Below are positions 43,709 through 56,035 of a stretch of 64,000 nucleotides of DNA, in pieces; positions within the stretch are counted from its first letter, which is position 1, and every line of letters begins with the position of its first letter. The translations under genes were made by a program, and so were the position numbers. Origin of the DNA: Prostheceraeus crozeri (taxonomy: Eukaryota; Platyhelminthes; Polycladida; Euryleptidae); contig CAJQUW010005328.1 of assembly GCA_907163375.1 (NCBI GenBank), positions 62,001-126,000 of the forward strand. Direction: 5' to 3'. The notes under the pieces are model-generated. The model had not been told where the DNA came from and ran no database searches. It was given only the letters and a program-made list of their open reading frames with translations.

Positions 43709-44098
43709 TCAAGAACCATCTTTAGTTTCTTTAATTTCTATTAAATCATCAACATTATATAGAATGTTTTTGAGAACTCGTTTTCCTTCATCAACTAAAT
43801 TTAATTTACTAATATAGTTATCTACTATTCCTTCACCCCTAGCAACTTTTTCTAACTCTCTATTATGTTCATCTAATGCTGCTTTCTCTGATTTATTTCT
43901 ATTTACTGCTTGGACAATACCAGCTGTCCCAACTGCAACACTTCCTGCTGCTATGCCACCGATTATTAGTGGAATTAATGGGAGAAATCCACCATTCTTT
44001 TCTTCTTGTAATTTAATATTCTCTATCATTGCTTTACTTACGTAATATATTTTTTTTAATAGTAATAGTTTTAGGGGTATTTTTGTCAATGATGTCAT
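43709..44098 (-). CDS. Polinton small protein with a glycine-rich hydrophobic segment
   Basis: 129 codons. A strongly hydrophobic Gly/Ala-rich stretch (GGFLPLIPLIIGGIAAGSVA) is followed by charged helical sequence. Small hydrophobic proteins of this layout lie beside the capsid genes in Polintons and adintoviruses and have been compared with adenovirus minor virion proteins. I cannot assign a family with certainty. Confidence 0.5.
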   Translation of the reverse strand: MTSLTKIPLKLLLLKKIYYVSKAMIENIKLQEEKNGGFLPLIPLIIGGIAAGSVAVGTAGIVQAVNRNKSEKAALDEHNRELEKVARGEGIVDNYISKLNLVDEGKRVLKNILYNVDDLIEIKETKDGS

Positions 44099-44474
44099 GC
44101 AGTTTTAATTCAACAGTTTTATTATTATTATTACTTTTCGCTTGAAACATTTTTAGTAATTATTTTAATCTAAGAATTTTTTATAAAAAAAAATTTTTAA
44201 TCTATTCTAGTTATGAAAAAAATTAATCTATGAATTTTTAATAAAAAAATTTTAATCTATTCTAGTTATGAAAAAATTTTAATCTATTCTAGTTATGAAA
44301 AAATTTTAAGTTATCAAAAATTTTAATTAACCAATAGAACTTTGTTCAGAGGCTTTAACCGATCGGACCAAGGGTCCTCAGGTTATTAACCAATAGAACT
44401 TTGTTCAGAGGCTTTAGCCTATCGGACCAAAGGTCCTAAGGTTACTAACCGATCGGAGCGAAGCTCCTCTGGCT

Positions 44475-45053
44475 TTAGCCTATCCTAGCCATCTTCCCAT
44501 TAAGAACTTCAATAGAATTCTTTACATCTTCTAGCAATAAACCATAAGCCATCAATGAAGTTGTGGAATTTTTCTTTTCAATATTAATTGTTACATCACA
44601 ACCAGTCTTCATAATATCTTCAGATTGTGCACTTAAATCGAAACAGAAAACAGGATATAAATGTCTCAAATCACTTATTGTTTCTATATTTTGAGTTGCA
44701 ACATCAACATCTAAACGCATTTGTGTAAATAATCTTGGAAAAAAAATATTCTCTAATGCAATATTATCGGTATCTGGTAATGGTGTTGTAAAATTGGCAT
44801 CAGAATAAAGAGAATATTCACAGAGCAAAAATGAATCGGGTAAATATATATAACTTTGCTGATTATCAACTTCAAACATTAAATCTCCTCCAGTATTTAC
44901 TCTACTGGAAGATCCGGGATTCATAGCAATTCCTATATAGTCATTCTTTTTATGATTGTAACTGACGAACGGAGGATCGTCTAATCTAAATTTATTTTCG
45001 ATAAGAGAAGACAGTTTTATAAAAAATAATTTGACTTTTTTGTTTTTTCTCAC
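44475..45053 (-). pseudogene. Polinton major capsid protein (double jelly-roll), incomplete
   Basis: Segments IFFPRLFTQMRLDVDVATQN and CDVTINIEKKNSTTSLMAYG resemble Polinton hexon-like major capsid proteins, which form the icosahedral shell. The position between the hydrophobic small protein and a coiled-coil gene fits. The copy is an incomplete fossil. Confidence 0.55.
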
Positions 45054-45059
45054 ACACAG

Positions 45060-45769
45060 AAAAAATTTTATTAAAAAAATTTCCTAAAAAAATTTTATTA
45101 AAATATAATTTTAGAATTTTGCTAAACCAGCTCCGCTACAGCTTTGCTGGTTAGACCGAAGGTTGCTGTTCACACCATTACCTCTTATTTCTTCAATTGA
45201 ACGAACCGTAGGTTCTATGGCTACGCCTGATTTCTTCTCCTGTTTACTATCAGCTTAGTTTACTCCTAAAGATTGCACCTGCCACAGCTATGTTAGCAAT
45301 TTTGTTTTTTGTTTCCTCTGAAAGTTTTTTTTTTTTTTTTTTTCTCTTCAGAGTCATCATAAGTTTACGAATAGTTTTTTTTTGTTTTTTTTAATTCTTT
45401 TTGACTTAAGCATTTGATTGATTGAACTATGTTATCTACTATGCTCCTGCTCTGCTCCTTTAGCAGTAAGTTTATTAATTTTTTTTATTATTTTTTTAGT
45501 AACGTATCGAACATTATATTTGAACTGATGATTTCATCTCCTTCTTTTTCTTTTTTTTTTTTTTCTGTTCTTACATTTTTTATAATGTAAAACAGATTCA
45601 TAATGGTTCATTTTTTTATTATTTTTTGAAGCAAAAAATGTATAATTTTTTTTTTTTTTTTATGATTAATTTTTTAAAAAAAAAAAAAATTATAAGGAAG
45701 TAAGTTGAGGACCTTTGGCCCGATCGGCTAAAGCCTCTGAAAAAGGTTCTATCAAGATTTACGTTCGTG
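45060..45769. other. Polinton AT-rich spacer with poly-T tracts
   Basis: Several T10-T20 runs (near 45330-45350, 45550, 45650) and copies of the short GC-richer repeat at 45125-45170 and 45700-45745. No convincing gene. Confidence 0.5.
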
Positions 45770-46530
45770 AATGGACAACAACCTCGTGATAACCTTATTA
45801 ATTTTCCGTTGCACGTTATCTATTGCGTCAAGCAGCGTGTGATGTATTTTAATTTCTTTTCTATTAACTTGCATTTTCTCCTGATTAATCTTCAACGCCG
45901 TTTTAAGAGCATTTAACTTAACTTAAAGAACATCTAGCTGTTTTTTAACAGCATCTAACTGTTCTTTATTTCCTTTAGGGTTTTCTTGCAAATTTTTCTT
46001 TAATTCATTTTCTAAATTATTTTTAAGAGTTTTCAGTTTATCAACTTTTTGATTAAACGAGTTTACTTCATTTGTTATTCTATTCATCCTTTTCATTTGT
46101 TGAGTAATTTTAGAACTTAATTCATCAACACTTTTTTCGAATGTAGTTTGTAACTGCTTTCAATTTTTTTAATTCTTTCAGGTAGTTTTTCTATTTCATC
46201 TTCTAATTGTTCTTTCAATAGTTGTATCTGATGTTTATTTTTAATGACTGCAGATTTTAACTTTATAGAAAGTAATATTAAAATTTTTGATTGTTCTGAA
46301 ATCTTTTTAAAAAGTTTTGCTATATCTGGTTCTAGCTCTCTATCCTTTTTATCAAGTTTTAATAATTTTTCGTTTAATGATTTGTCATTAAGTTTAAGCA
46401 ACTTTAGTTCATTCATCAGTGGAACCAAAACATCGTTTATATATTTTTCTTTTAAGTAATTGATTTGTGTATCAACATATTGTTTATTTGTTAACTCTGT
46501 ATTTTGTTGCAGAAGAATAGAAAGATGCAA
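45770..46530 (-). pseudogene. Polinton coiled-coil protein
   Basis: Long heptad-rich Lys/Glu/Leu sequence (NDKSLNEKLLKLDKKDRELE, IQLLKEQLEDEIEKLPERIK). It may be a fibre-like or scaffolding virion protein, judging from its place next to the capsid gene. No family assigned. Broken fossil. Confidence 0.45.
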
Positions 46531-46606
46531 TGGACCAGATAAAGGTGTCCAGTTTTCATGATATAATTTTCTATTTCCTTTTCTAATTCCCGATTATTCG
46601 GGATAT

Positions 46607-48028
46607 ATGCACCTCCACCAACATTTGGTAACATCATTTTTTAACCATAAAAAAGAAATTTTTTTCCAAAAAAGTAATTTTTTCTCACATAAAAATAAAA
46701 AAATGGAAAAAGCAAATTTAAAAAAATTATATTCGCCCGCATCATCCTGTTCTTCTTATTCGACGAGATCAACGGGATTTGAAAATAAATGTTTTGATAA
46801 TAATAATAATCCATGTATAGATGTTAATCTTTTGTTTCAATTACAAGCCGAAATATTTAGGGAACAGACTAAAGGTTTACCTTCTATTGAAACCAATTAT
46901 TGTAATTTTCCAGGTGATCCATTTATAAAATTTATGGAGATTGTAAGTAAATATAATGATGTTGCGTATGTAGAATTGAATAAAGAAAATATGGTAATCA
47001 TTGGTCATAATCATGTTTATGGTTTTATTAGAGCAGTGTTGCCAATTAGTAATACTGATTGGATAGAAACTAAAATAATTAATTGTACTTATGTTACTGA
47101 ATTAGTAAAAAAGTTAAAATCTTTTTCAAAAGAAAAAATTAGATTACTTGTTGATGAACATAAGCAATATAACATTCACATAGAAAGTAAAAAACATAAT
47201 GAAGAGTTATTATGTCAAGTATATTATAGAGATACAATTTATAAACAAGAAAGTTCTGATATGCCACAAAGATATGATGATGATACTTATATAGGATTAT
47301 ATTCAAATTTAAATATTAATTTGTTGAAATCTTACATAAATGGTTTAGCTCAACAAGAGAAAATTTATATGTGGACAACACCTTATACTATTAACAATGA
47401 CCATAATCATAATCATAATAATTTTAAAGAATCTGATAATAATAATTTTAAAGAATCTGATAATAATAATTCTAAATAATCTCATAATAATAATGATGAT
47501 AATAATGATGATGATAATATAGATGATGATTCTGAAACATCTGAAAAAGGTGTAAATGGTAAAAAAGATTATAAAAATATTAGTAATTATAAAAATTTAA
47601 GTGAAGAAAAATTTGTATCTCAACATGATATTAATACATATAATCAAAATTCATCTAAATTTCATTTTCTTACAATTGAAAATAATAATGATGGAATAGT
47701 TGAAGATACTGTTAGACAACTATGTGTCGGGTCTACAAAATTTAAATTAGGATTTACATCTAATCAATTTAAAATTTTATCATCTTTAATAAAAACTAAA
47801 AATGATTCAGATTATGGTGTTATTAAATTTTCCAAAAGAGATCAAAGACCAATATTTTTCTCTATTATATTATTATCGAATAATAAACATAATTTGGAAT
47901 TAGATATTCCTATCAGGGAATGGCATCCTGTTCCAAAAAGTGTAATTTATGATGTTGATGAAGAATCAATACTTAGTGAAAATAAATTTAAATTATCTTT
48001 TGATAAAATGTTATATGATAAAACTTAA
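46607..48028 (+). pseudogene. Unrecognised Polinton gene, two-lobed, upstream of polymerase
   Basis: The first open part (to 47479) starts from a Ser-rich N terminus. Its core reads DPFIKFMEIVSKYNDVAYVE and IRLLVDEHKQYNIHIESKKH, then an Asn/Asp-rich linker. The region after the linker has FKLGFTSNQFKILSSLIKT and LDIPIREWHPVPKSVIYDV. Two similar-sized beta-rich halves joined by a low-complexity linker, ahead of the polymerase, could suggest a sliding-clamp-like factor, but I see no diagnostic motif. Broken fossil. Confidence 0.3.
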
Positions 48029-48157
48029 TGTGATAAAAATAAAATAACTAAAGAACGTGAAATATATAATAATATAAAATAACTCTCAAGACCTTGATAT
48101 TAGAATATTTATATCTAAAATTAAAACACAAATTTTTTCTTTAAATAATAAAAAAAA

Positions 48158-51100
48158 ATGGAAAATACCAAGTTCTATTGTAACTTATGTAAAAAAAAGT
48201 TGCAAACAAAAAGAAGTTATCAATCTCATTTAAATAGTAAAATGCATTTACAAAATGTAGATCGAGTTGATGAAGGAAATATATTAAAATTAAATAATTA
48301 TAAAAACTATCTAGAAACATTACCTACTGATATAAAAGTTAAAAAAATATTTGATGATTATTCACATTCGGAATATACAAAAGTTTTTAATAGTGAAGAT
48401 GAACATGTACCAGATGGCAGATATTTATTTAGTGATACTGATGAATTTAACGAAATAGATGAATTTGATGAAGCGGTAACAGATATAAAATATTTATTTA
48501 ATGAATCTGTTGAACATAATGAAACCGATGAAACTTTTTATAATGTATTAACTAACTTTTTCAAAATATTTAAGAAATCTTTCAAATGTTATATGAATGT
48601 AGAAGTACTTTATACAAAAAATGGACCTGATGGAATTCCTGAAGAAATAATACAAGGACATTTTACAAATTCACAAGAAATTCATAATGTAAATGATATA
48701 CAACCCATATTTGAATCGATGATACTTAAACTAGAAAATTGTATAATTGAAGCCCAGTTACGTGAATCTGGTTGGAGATTTGTTAAAATACTATCTAAGA
48801 AAATAGTAATTGATAAATATAAAAATAATACTGGTGGTAGTTATGTTCCTTTGCCTTTCAGTTCACCACAAATAATCAACATAAAAAGAAGATGATTATT
48901 GTTTTCTGCGGAGTGTTATAGCACATTTACATCCTGCAGAATATCACAAAGAAAGACTCAGTAATTATAATAAAGAATATATAAAGGAATTTGATCTCTC
49001 TGATGGCTTACATGAATTTCCATATGATTATAATAAGCTAACAAAGTTTCATAAAAAGAATAAAAATTTAATAGAAGTAAATGTTTTTGAATTAAATGTG
49101 AATTATGTTTCTATTGGTCAAATTACTCCATTTTACTCAGATTCAAAAAAAAAATTATTTGAATAATAAAAATTTATGTCAATCAGAAATAGTATATAAT
49201 GATAGAGGAAATTACATGCATCATAATATTTTTTACCAAGGAAATATAATATGTACTGAAAAATTTGAAATTATAAAAACATTATCACCAATAATGATTA
49301 ATCATAATAATTATAAAGGACGTAATTATAATTATGATTATGATTCCGATTATTTATCTTTATCTTTAGAATATCAACAAAAATTACAAAATTAAAATAA
49401 AAGTTTACAAAAATGTAAAACAGATAATCAACAACAATTAAAAATGTTACTACAAGAATATCACCATAAATATCAAAATTAGATAGAAACGATTCAAAAA
49501 TTAAATGAAGAAAATAATGAAGAAAATGAAACCAATCAAAAAATAAATGAATGTTTAAAAAAATGTCAACAACAATATAAAGAACAATATGATAAAGAAT
49601 ATAGTTATCACTTACAAATATTAAATCAAAATTATCAACAGTCTGAAAAAGATTTACAAAGATATATCGACTTAACACATGAAATATATCAAGATAAATT
49701 TGAAAAATTAAAACAAACAAAACAACCAGCACAAGCGAATATATTATATTATCAGGGTCATTTTATATTGTGTAAAGATGTTTCTATATTTGCAAAAACT
49801 TCAGATAATGCTAATTTTCCCTGTCTCCGATGTATGACGGGCTTTAGAACTAAAGAAGAAATGAATAAACATTTGGAGAATTGTCAACAAAATGAAGCAG
49901 TTGAAAATACTTTCCCTAAAGATGATTATTTAATTTATAATAGACATTATTACAAAAATAAAGTACCCTTTACTATTTATTGTGATTTCGAAGCATATAA
50001 TGTTAACATAACACAAAATTCTGATAATGGTAAATATGAAAAAAGTGCACCTGAAAAAAGTGCATCTGAACAAAGTAAAGAAAAATATTTATTTGAACAA
50101 AAACCATTATGTTGGGGAATGTACATTCATTCAAATTAGCCTGAATTATTTAAATCAGAATATCATCAATACTATGGTGAAGATAGATCAAAAATGTTTA
50201 CAAAGAAAGTAGAAGAATTACAAGGTCGCTTTTCACAATTGCTTGAAACAAATATACCAATGCTTCCATTAACGGATGAAGAAAAATATCATTTTAATGA
50301 TGAAACAAAATGTTTTTACTGTGGAAAAGAATTTACAAATAATTATAAAACTGGCAGAGGTAGATATCTTGATAAAGTAAAAGATCATGATCATCTAAAT
50401 GGATTATATAGACGTGCAGCACATAATTCTTGTAATCTTAATACTAATAAATTTAAATATAACTTTGTTCCTCTACATTTCTACAATGGTTCTAAATATG
50501 ATTTCCATTTGATAATGAAAGATCTATTTTCATATGAAAAATTACAACAACAACAAATAAATGTACTATGTAAACAAGAAGAAAAATATTTTTCAATGCA
50601 ATTAGGTTGTATTAGAATTTTAGATGCATTTAGATTTTTTGCTCCTTATTCATTAGATGTTATGGGAAAAACTTTGAAACCTGAACCATGTAAAATATTA
50701 AATAAATACAATTTAAAACCTTTAAAAGGCATATTTCCATATGAATATTTAACTGGAGATATAAATAGAATAAATGAAATAATGAAAGAACAAAAACTTC
50801 CTCCAATAAATAAATTTAAATCAACATTAAAACAATCACAATTATCTGAAGAAGACTATGCAGAAGCTGAAAAGAATTGGAGAGAGTTAAATTCAAGAAC
50901 AATGTACGATTATACAATGAAATATCTTCAGATAGATGTATTAATCCTTACTGATCTTTTTGAAAACTTTCGTGATATGTGTTTAGAATATTACGGAATA
51001 GATCCATGTTATTGTTATTCTACACCAGGTTTAACATGGTTAGCAGGATTAAAACATACAAATGTTAAACTTAAACATTATAAAGAAAATACATATGATA

Positions 51101-52557
51101 AATTATTATTTTTTGAATCTGGTATTAGAGGTGGAGTTTCATCAGTTTTAGGTAATAGATATGTTAAGTGTTATAATAAAAAAGCAAATCCTGATGATTA
51201 TGGAATAATGAAACCTTTATCTCCAGAAGAAAGCGATCAGTTTATAAAATTGTTTAATCAAAATATAGAAGGACTTATATCAAATGTCAAGCATCAAAAA
51301 GTCAAGCAGCAGTTGATGAAATCATGAGAGAAAACTATTTGTTCTATTATGATTTTAATAGCTTATATTCTTCTTGCATGATACAAGAATTACCAACAGG
51401 TGAAATGTCTTGGTGTGATATTCTTGATTATCAAAAAACACATGATGGAAATTATAATTTTGGTTATATATATGAAGTTGATTTAGTATACCCTGATTAC
51501 ATAAAAGGCGCAACAAAATATTATCCTTTCTGTCCCGAAAACAAAATTCCCAATATAGAAGATTTTTCAGATTATCAAAAGTCTATAATTCCTAAGAAAT
51601 ACAGACCAACAAAAAAACTTATGTTAACACAAGGTAATAAAAGAAAGCATGTTGTTGAAGGAAGAATGCTAGATTGGTATTTAGAACATGGAATGATTCT
51701 CACTAAAATACATCGAAAACTAGAGTATAGAAAATCTAGGTGGTTAAAAAATTATATAGAGTTCAATATTGAAAAACGTAAAATAGCTAAAAGAAATAAA
51801 GATGATTTTGGAAACGTGTTCTTCAAATTAATGAATAATGCATTTTATGGTAAGACTTTAGAAAATGTGCGTAATAGACAAAATATTGAAATAGTTTATG
51901 ATAGAGATAGATTTCAAAATTTAACAAGGAAACCTACATATGAAAGAACTGCTAGATTTAGTGATAATCTATGTGCTGTACATTTACGTCGAATTAGCGT
52001 AAAACATGATAAGTTTAATTTTATTGGATTCCCTATATTAGAATTAGCTAAACTATTTATGTATAGATTTATATATGATTATTTAGCACCTGCTTATGGC
52101 AAAAACTATAAATTACACTTGACAGACACCGATTCTGTTTTCTTAGAATTAACAATACCGTATAATTCTTCAATTGATCAAGAAATTAATAAAATAAAAG
52201 ATATCATTCATCCTTCTGATTTATGTAAAGCAAAAGATGAACTAGAAGGAAATGAAGATTTCATAACAGAAGCTATATTTTTAAAATCTAAATGTTATTG
52301 TTATAATACAACTAATAATATTAAAACACATAAAACATTAAAAGGAATTTCAAAGGCATCAGTGGCTAACCAAATAACATTTCAAGATTATAAAAATGCA
52401 TTATTTAATAATGAAATAAAAACAGCATGTAATTATAGACTTAATTCAAAGAAACATAAAATGTATTTATTTAAAAGAGGAACATAAATTAGCATTAGAT
52501 CCATTTGATGATAAAAGAAAAATTTTCACTGATGGAATAGCTACTTTACCTTCTTAA
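48158..52557 (+). pseudogene. Polinton protein-primed DNA polymerase B
   Basis: A family-B polymerase that copies the element by protein priming. Parts in order: an N-terminal C2H2 finger (CNLCKKKLQTKRSYQSHLNS) and the ESGWRFVKI...GGSYVPLPF block; a CxxC zinc element; an exonuclease motif FTIYCDFEAYN (near 49970); a Cys/His endonuclease-like element (CFYCGKEF, DHDHLNGLYRRAAHNSCN); YYDFNSLYSS (palm motif A, near 51345); KLMNNAFYGKTLEN (motif B); LTDTDSVF (motif C, near 52130); and a thumb ending ATLPS. All polymerase motifs are recognisable, but the gene as a whole is a broken fossil. Confidence 0.85.
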
Positions 52558-52672
52558 TTTTCTAAAAATTAATTTTCTTAAATTTCTAAGATAGACACAT
52601 TTGATATATATATAAAATAAAATATCATAACACTATATTTGCATATTTTTTATCACTCGGTAAACAAATGTT

Positions 52673-53395
52673 CTACAACTCTATCATGAATTTTTTATCA
52701 ATATTAATTGTAATGAAGCCATAATCTTTTGACCAAGCATTGTTACACGATTGTTTAAATTCATCTTTATTTCTTACGCATAAATCTCTTAACAAATCAC
52801 TTAAGTTTCTTGCATTTATTTCAAATAGTATAAATATATTTGCATTCTTTCTAATAACACTTCCGTCTAATGAATACATACTTTGTGTTAAATAAAAAAC
52901 ACTACAGTTGTTATGTCTACCTCTTGTGAAATAATTTCTCTGAACTGACTGATCTCTATCATTAACACAATCATCAAAATTACACAATGTTTCATTCTTT
53001 TATCTAGTTTACTAGGATCTTGCATATTACCACTATCATCTATTAATTGTATCTTTATATGCTTATTTTCATTGGATTCAACTAACTGATTATTTTTTGC
53101 TGCTTCTTCACACCACGAACTTATTTCTTCTTCATCTTCAGATTTTTCATTTTCTTTGAATAATGAAGCAATTGCTGTTTTTTTAAGATTATTTTCATAT
53201 CCATATTTTAAAAATTGATAGACGGGTTGTTCTGCTGTTGTTGTATAAATTATAAGATTGTTATAATCCAAAAAATTTGGAGTCGTTAAAATTTTAAATA
53301 ATAGATACGTTTTTCCACAACCTGATCTTCCACAAATAACAGAAAAAACTTTATTAGATAAATTTGGATGATGATAAAATTTGAGTTATTTTTTT
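52673..53395 (-). pseudogene. Polinton packaging ATPase (FtsK/HerA type)
   Basis: On minus: ICGRSGCGKTYLLFKIL (Walker A), then DYNNLIIYTTT, an acidic insert, a CNFDDCVNDRD Walker-B-like segment, RHNNCSVFYLTQSMY (sensor region) and a C-terminal helix set. This is the A32-like genome-packaging ATPase common to Polintons. Broken fossil. Confidence 0.75.
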
Positions 53396-53477
53396 ATTTA
53401 ATGGGGCACTTCACTCATTTTTTAATAAAAAATTTTATTTCAATTTTTAAAGAAGAAGAATAAGAAGAAGAAGAAAA

Positions 53478-54209
53478 TTAAACTTCTCTAACCAAAAGAT
53501 CTATCATAATCTCTTCACCTCCAAAATTTATTTCTTGTCCTTTCTCATCAGTGATTCTAATGTTAATGTTGTTAATAGTTTTTCTTGTAATAGGGAAATA
53601 TATTAATGTTTGGGGAAATACATTTAATCTATAACCAATGGGTACAGTAAAAGCTGGAAAACTGAATATTAAATTTGACAATTTTCCATTTATATATCCT
53701 CCTTCAATAATGTCACAATGTACAACAATTGAATTTATTTCAGTTATTTTTGGAATCTTCTCACTTAAATGATAACCTTGACTATAAGTTTGTTCATTAA
53801 ATCCTAATAGCTTTGACAATGATCTATCATGATTAAAATCAACTTGATGATTTTCGTCTAAAGTAAGAGAAAATTTGTTAACTGCCGGTTCAACTGCAAA
53901 ATGTAATTGTTTCTTATCTTTAAATGGTATACCTAAATGTCTCTTAATTTCATTTGATATTGATTCAACTTCGTAAGAACCAGGAAGAAAAGTTAGTATT
54001 TTCCACGTTTTACCTTTATCAGTAGAATATCTAAATTGATCATTCACATCTTTGATAACGTTTTGAATAGTGTTAAATGTGGAGAAACTAGTCAATGCAA
54101 TTTGATAATTTTTATTTTGTTCCAAATGTAGAATGGGTTCTAAATTACAAGTGTGTGATGAAGTAGTTGTTATAATTTTCAACGTCGTACTAAATTTTGA
54201 TGAACCCAA
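53478..54209 (-). CDS. Polinton minor capsid (penton) protein
   Basis: 243 codons without interruption. The segment HLEQNKNYQIALTSFSTFNT, then FLPGSYEVESISNEIKRHL, LSKLLGF and INSIVVHCDIIEGGYING, FITR-type end and NINIRITDEKGQEINFGGEE match the single jelly-roll penton protein that forms Polinton capsid vertices. It lies between the ATPase and the next genes on the same strand. It is one of the few uninterrupted genes in this fossil. Confidence 0.7.
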   Translation of the reverse strand: MGSSKFSTTLKIITTTSSHTCNLEPILHLEQNKNYQIALTSFSTFNTIQNVIKDVNDQFRYSTDKGKTWKILTFLPGSYEVESISNEIKRHLGIPFKDKKQLHFAVEPAVNKFSLTLDENHQVDFNHDRSLSKLLGFNEQTYSQGYHLSEKIPKITEINSIVVHCDIIEGGYINGKLSNLIFSFPAFTVPIGYRLNVFPQTLIYFPITRKTINNINIRITDEKGQEINFGGEEIMIDLLVREV

Positions 54210-54375
54210 AATCTCTGTTAAATCTTCTAAATGATTATTAATTCTTTGTCAAAATCTACTGATGATAATTCTCTCGAAGACATTTTTTAACTAAAAAAAT
54301 TTAAATAAATATTATAGATAAAAATCGTAGATAAAATCATAGATAAAAATCATACATAAAAATTATAGATAAAAA

Positions 54376-55190
54376 TTAGAAACAACATATTTCAGCTATA
54401 CTTTTATAATCCTCTTCATTTAGAATCTTCTTTTCTAACAGTCTTTTCAATATAGCATGAATTTCATTGAAACTAGAATTATGTCCTTCTTTTATTGCAG
54501 ATATTAAAATATTTAATCTATTTAGAAATTCTTGTGGATCATCTGGTAAAAATACAGTTGTTTCTGTTTTAAAACCTTTCCCTTCTTTGACTCCCGTTGA
54601 TAATAAATTTTCTAATTGTTTATAACGTCTAAGAGATTTTGCTGGACCAACTCTATCTAACATAGCTTTATATTTTATGAGATCTCCTACAGCATAATTT
54701 TTTAAATCTGCTCCTCTTAAAAGATCAACAAAATTTCTATCTAAACTAAAAGGAGATCTATCTGGTGAAAAAATTTAACCTCGAAAAGGTTGTGGAAATA
54801 TTTCTTTTTGTCCGAGATAAAATCTAGGTATTGTTTTTCCATCTATAAATGAAATAGAATGTTCAAATTGCATAGATTTCGGTAATTTCTTATTAATGTT
54901 TGATTCTAGTAATCCATAGTCATCTAATATAGTTTTGTGCTCTGGATCTGTTATATCAATTTGTTTATCATTATTTGCAAGTTCTTTTTCAAGAGTTTTA
55001 AATGGTTTCATAGTTTTTCAAAATCAGTTTTTACTTGCTCGGTTTGCTGCATTTTTTCAAACATATCAGATTGAATACCAGCTTTTATCATTCTATGTTG
55101 AAGATGATTTTCTTTCATAATATTTCTTTGTTTTATCAACTCTTCTAATTATTTTATTCTTTTAAAATTATCAGCTTTAATTTCATCCAT
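54376..55190 (-). pseudogene. Polinton gene of unknown function
   Basis: Conserved-looking segments VGPAKSLRRYKQLENLLSTG, FLPDDPQEFLNRLNILISA and FIDGKTIPRFYLGQKEIFPQ. I believe similar proteins occur in other Polintons beside the penton gene, but I assign no function. Broken fossil. Confidence 0.4.
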
Positions 55191-55444
55191 TTTTTAAAAT
55201 ATAATATTTGAATTTTGTGGTAACATTGGAATACAACAAAAACATTTTACTGAAAAAATTTTTCTTTATTGCTTTGTTGTCTGACATCTTTTCGTTTAAA
55301 GTTTTCTCGTTTTAAGTTTTGTTTAATAAAGTTTTGCTTAAATTTTCGCTTAAAGTTTTTAGCTCTTCTAAAAAAACTTTATCATTTTCTTTATTAGAAA
55401 TTTTACCATCACTAGAAATTTTGCCATCCTGTTTATTCTTATCA

Positions 55445-56035
55445 TCAACTTTTTTCTGACTGTAATTGAAATGATATTTGATTTACTTCATTAGCTATTT
55501 GATCGAATTTTTCAATCTCATCGAACGTAATAACATTATCATCACATACTCTTTGAAAGTAGTAATGTAGTTTATCATAGATTTCTTTAATATGTAAATG
55601 CTTAGTTTTTAATGATTTTCGTTTCTTGGTTATTAAAGATTTATCCAACATTGTAACAAGTGAAGTTGCAGAAACACCCGTACCTGTTAAAGCTGTAGCA
55701 ACTACTGGAATTACTAAAACACCTGAAGATATAACAATTGTTAAAGCACCTAAACTTATTCTTAAGAATATGCCAATTCCTTGTGTTACATTCTTAACTT
55801 TACTCCATCTCTTTCTTAATTTTTTATAATGCTCTAATCTTAATAATAATTGAGATTCCTTATCTTTCATATAACGTACTCTATCTTTATGTTTTTCTTT
55901 ATTCATTTTTTCAATGTCCATTAAAGTAGAACTACGTTCATATGATAACGAAGGATATATTCTTGCGGTTTCTTCCACTTTTGTTCCTTCCATTTCCGAG
56001 GTATCTTCCATTTTTAAAGAAATATTTTTAGACAC
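55445..56035 (-). CDS. Polinton conserved gene spanning the right end repeat
   Basis: 196 codons, open. Its first half lies in the terminal inverted repeat and is copied at 39985-40311. Features: RIYPSLSYERSSTLMDIEKM, HYKKLRKRWSKVKNVTQGIG, a hydrophobic pair of segments (IFLRISLGALTIVISSGVLV, VVATALTGTGVSATSLV), then KHLHIKEIYDKLHYYFQRV. The layout, basic helix then two hydrophobic stretches then helices, recurs in Polinton terminal genes. A membrane-associated role is a guess. Confidence 0.55.
   Translation of the reverse strand: MSKNISLKMEDTSEMEGTKVEETARIYPSLSYERSSTLMDIEKMNKEKHKDRVRYMKDKESQLLLRLEHYKKLRKRWSKVKNVTQGIGIFLRISLGALTIVISSGVLVIPVVATALTGTGVSATSLVTMLDKSLITKKRKSLKTKHLHIKEIYDKLHYYFQRVCDDNVITFDEIEKFDQIANEVNQISFQLQSEKS

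Noticed and set aside
49298-49732. Minus-strand 144-codon hydrophobic frame, possible membrane protein
   Set aside because: It is antisense to the Polinton polymerase gene, and its Phe/Ile/Val richness comes from AT-rich coding sequence.
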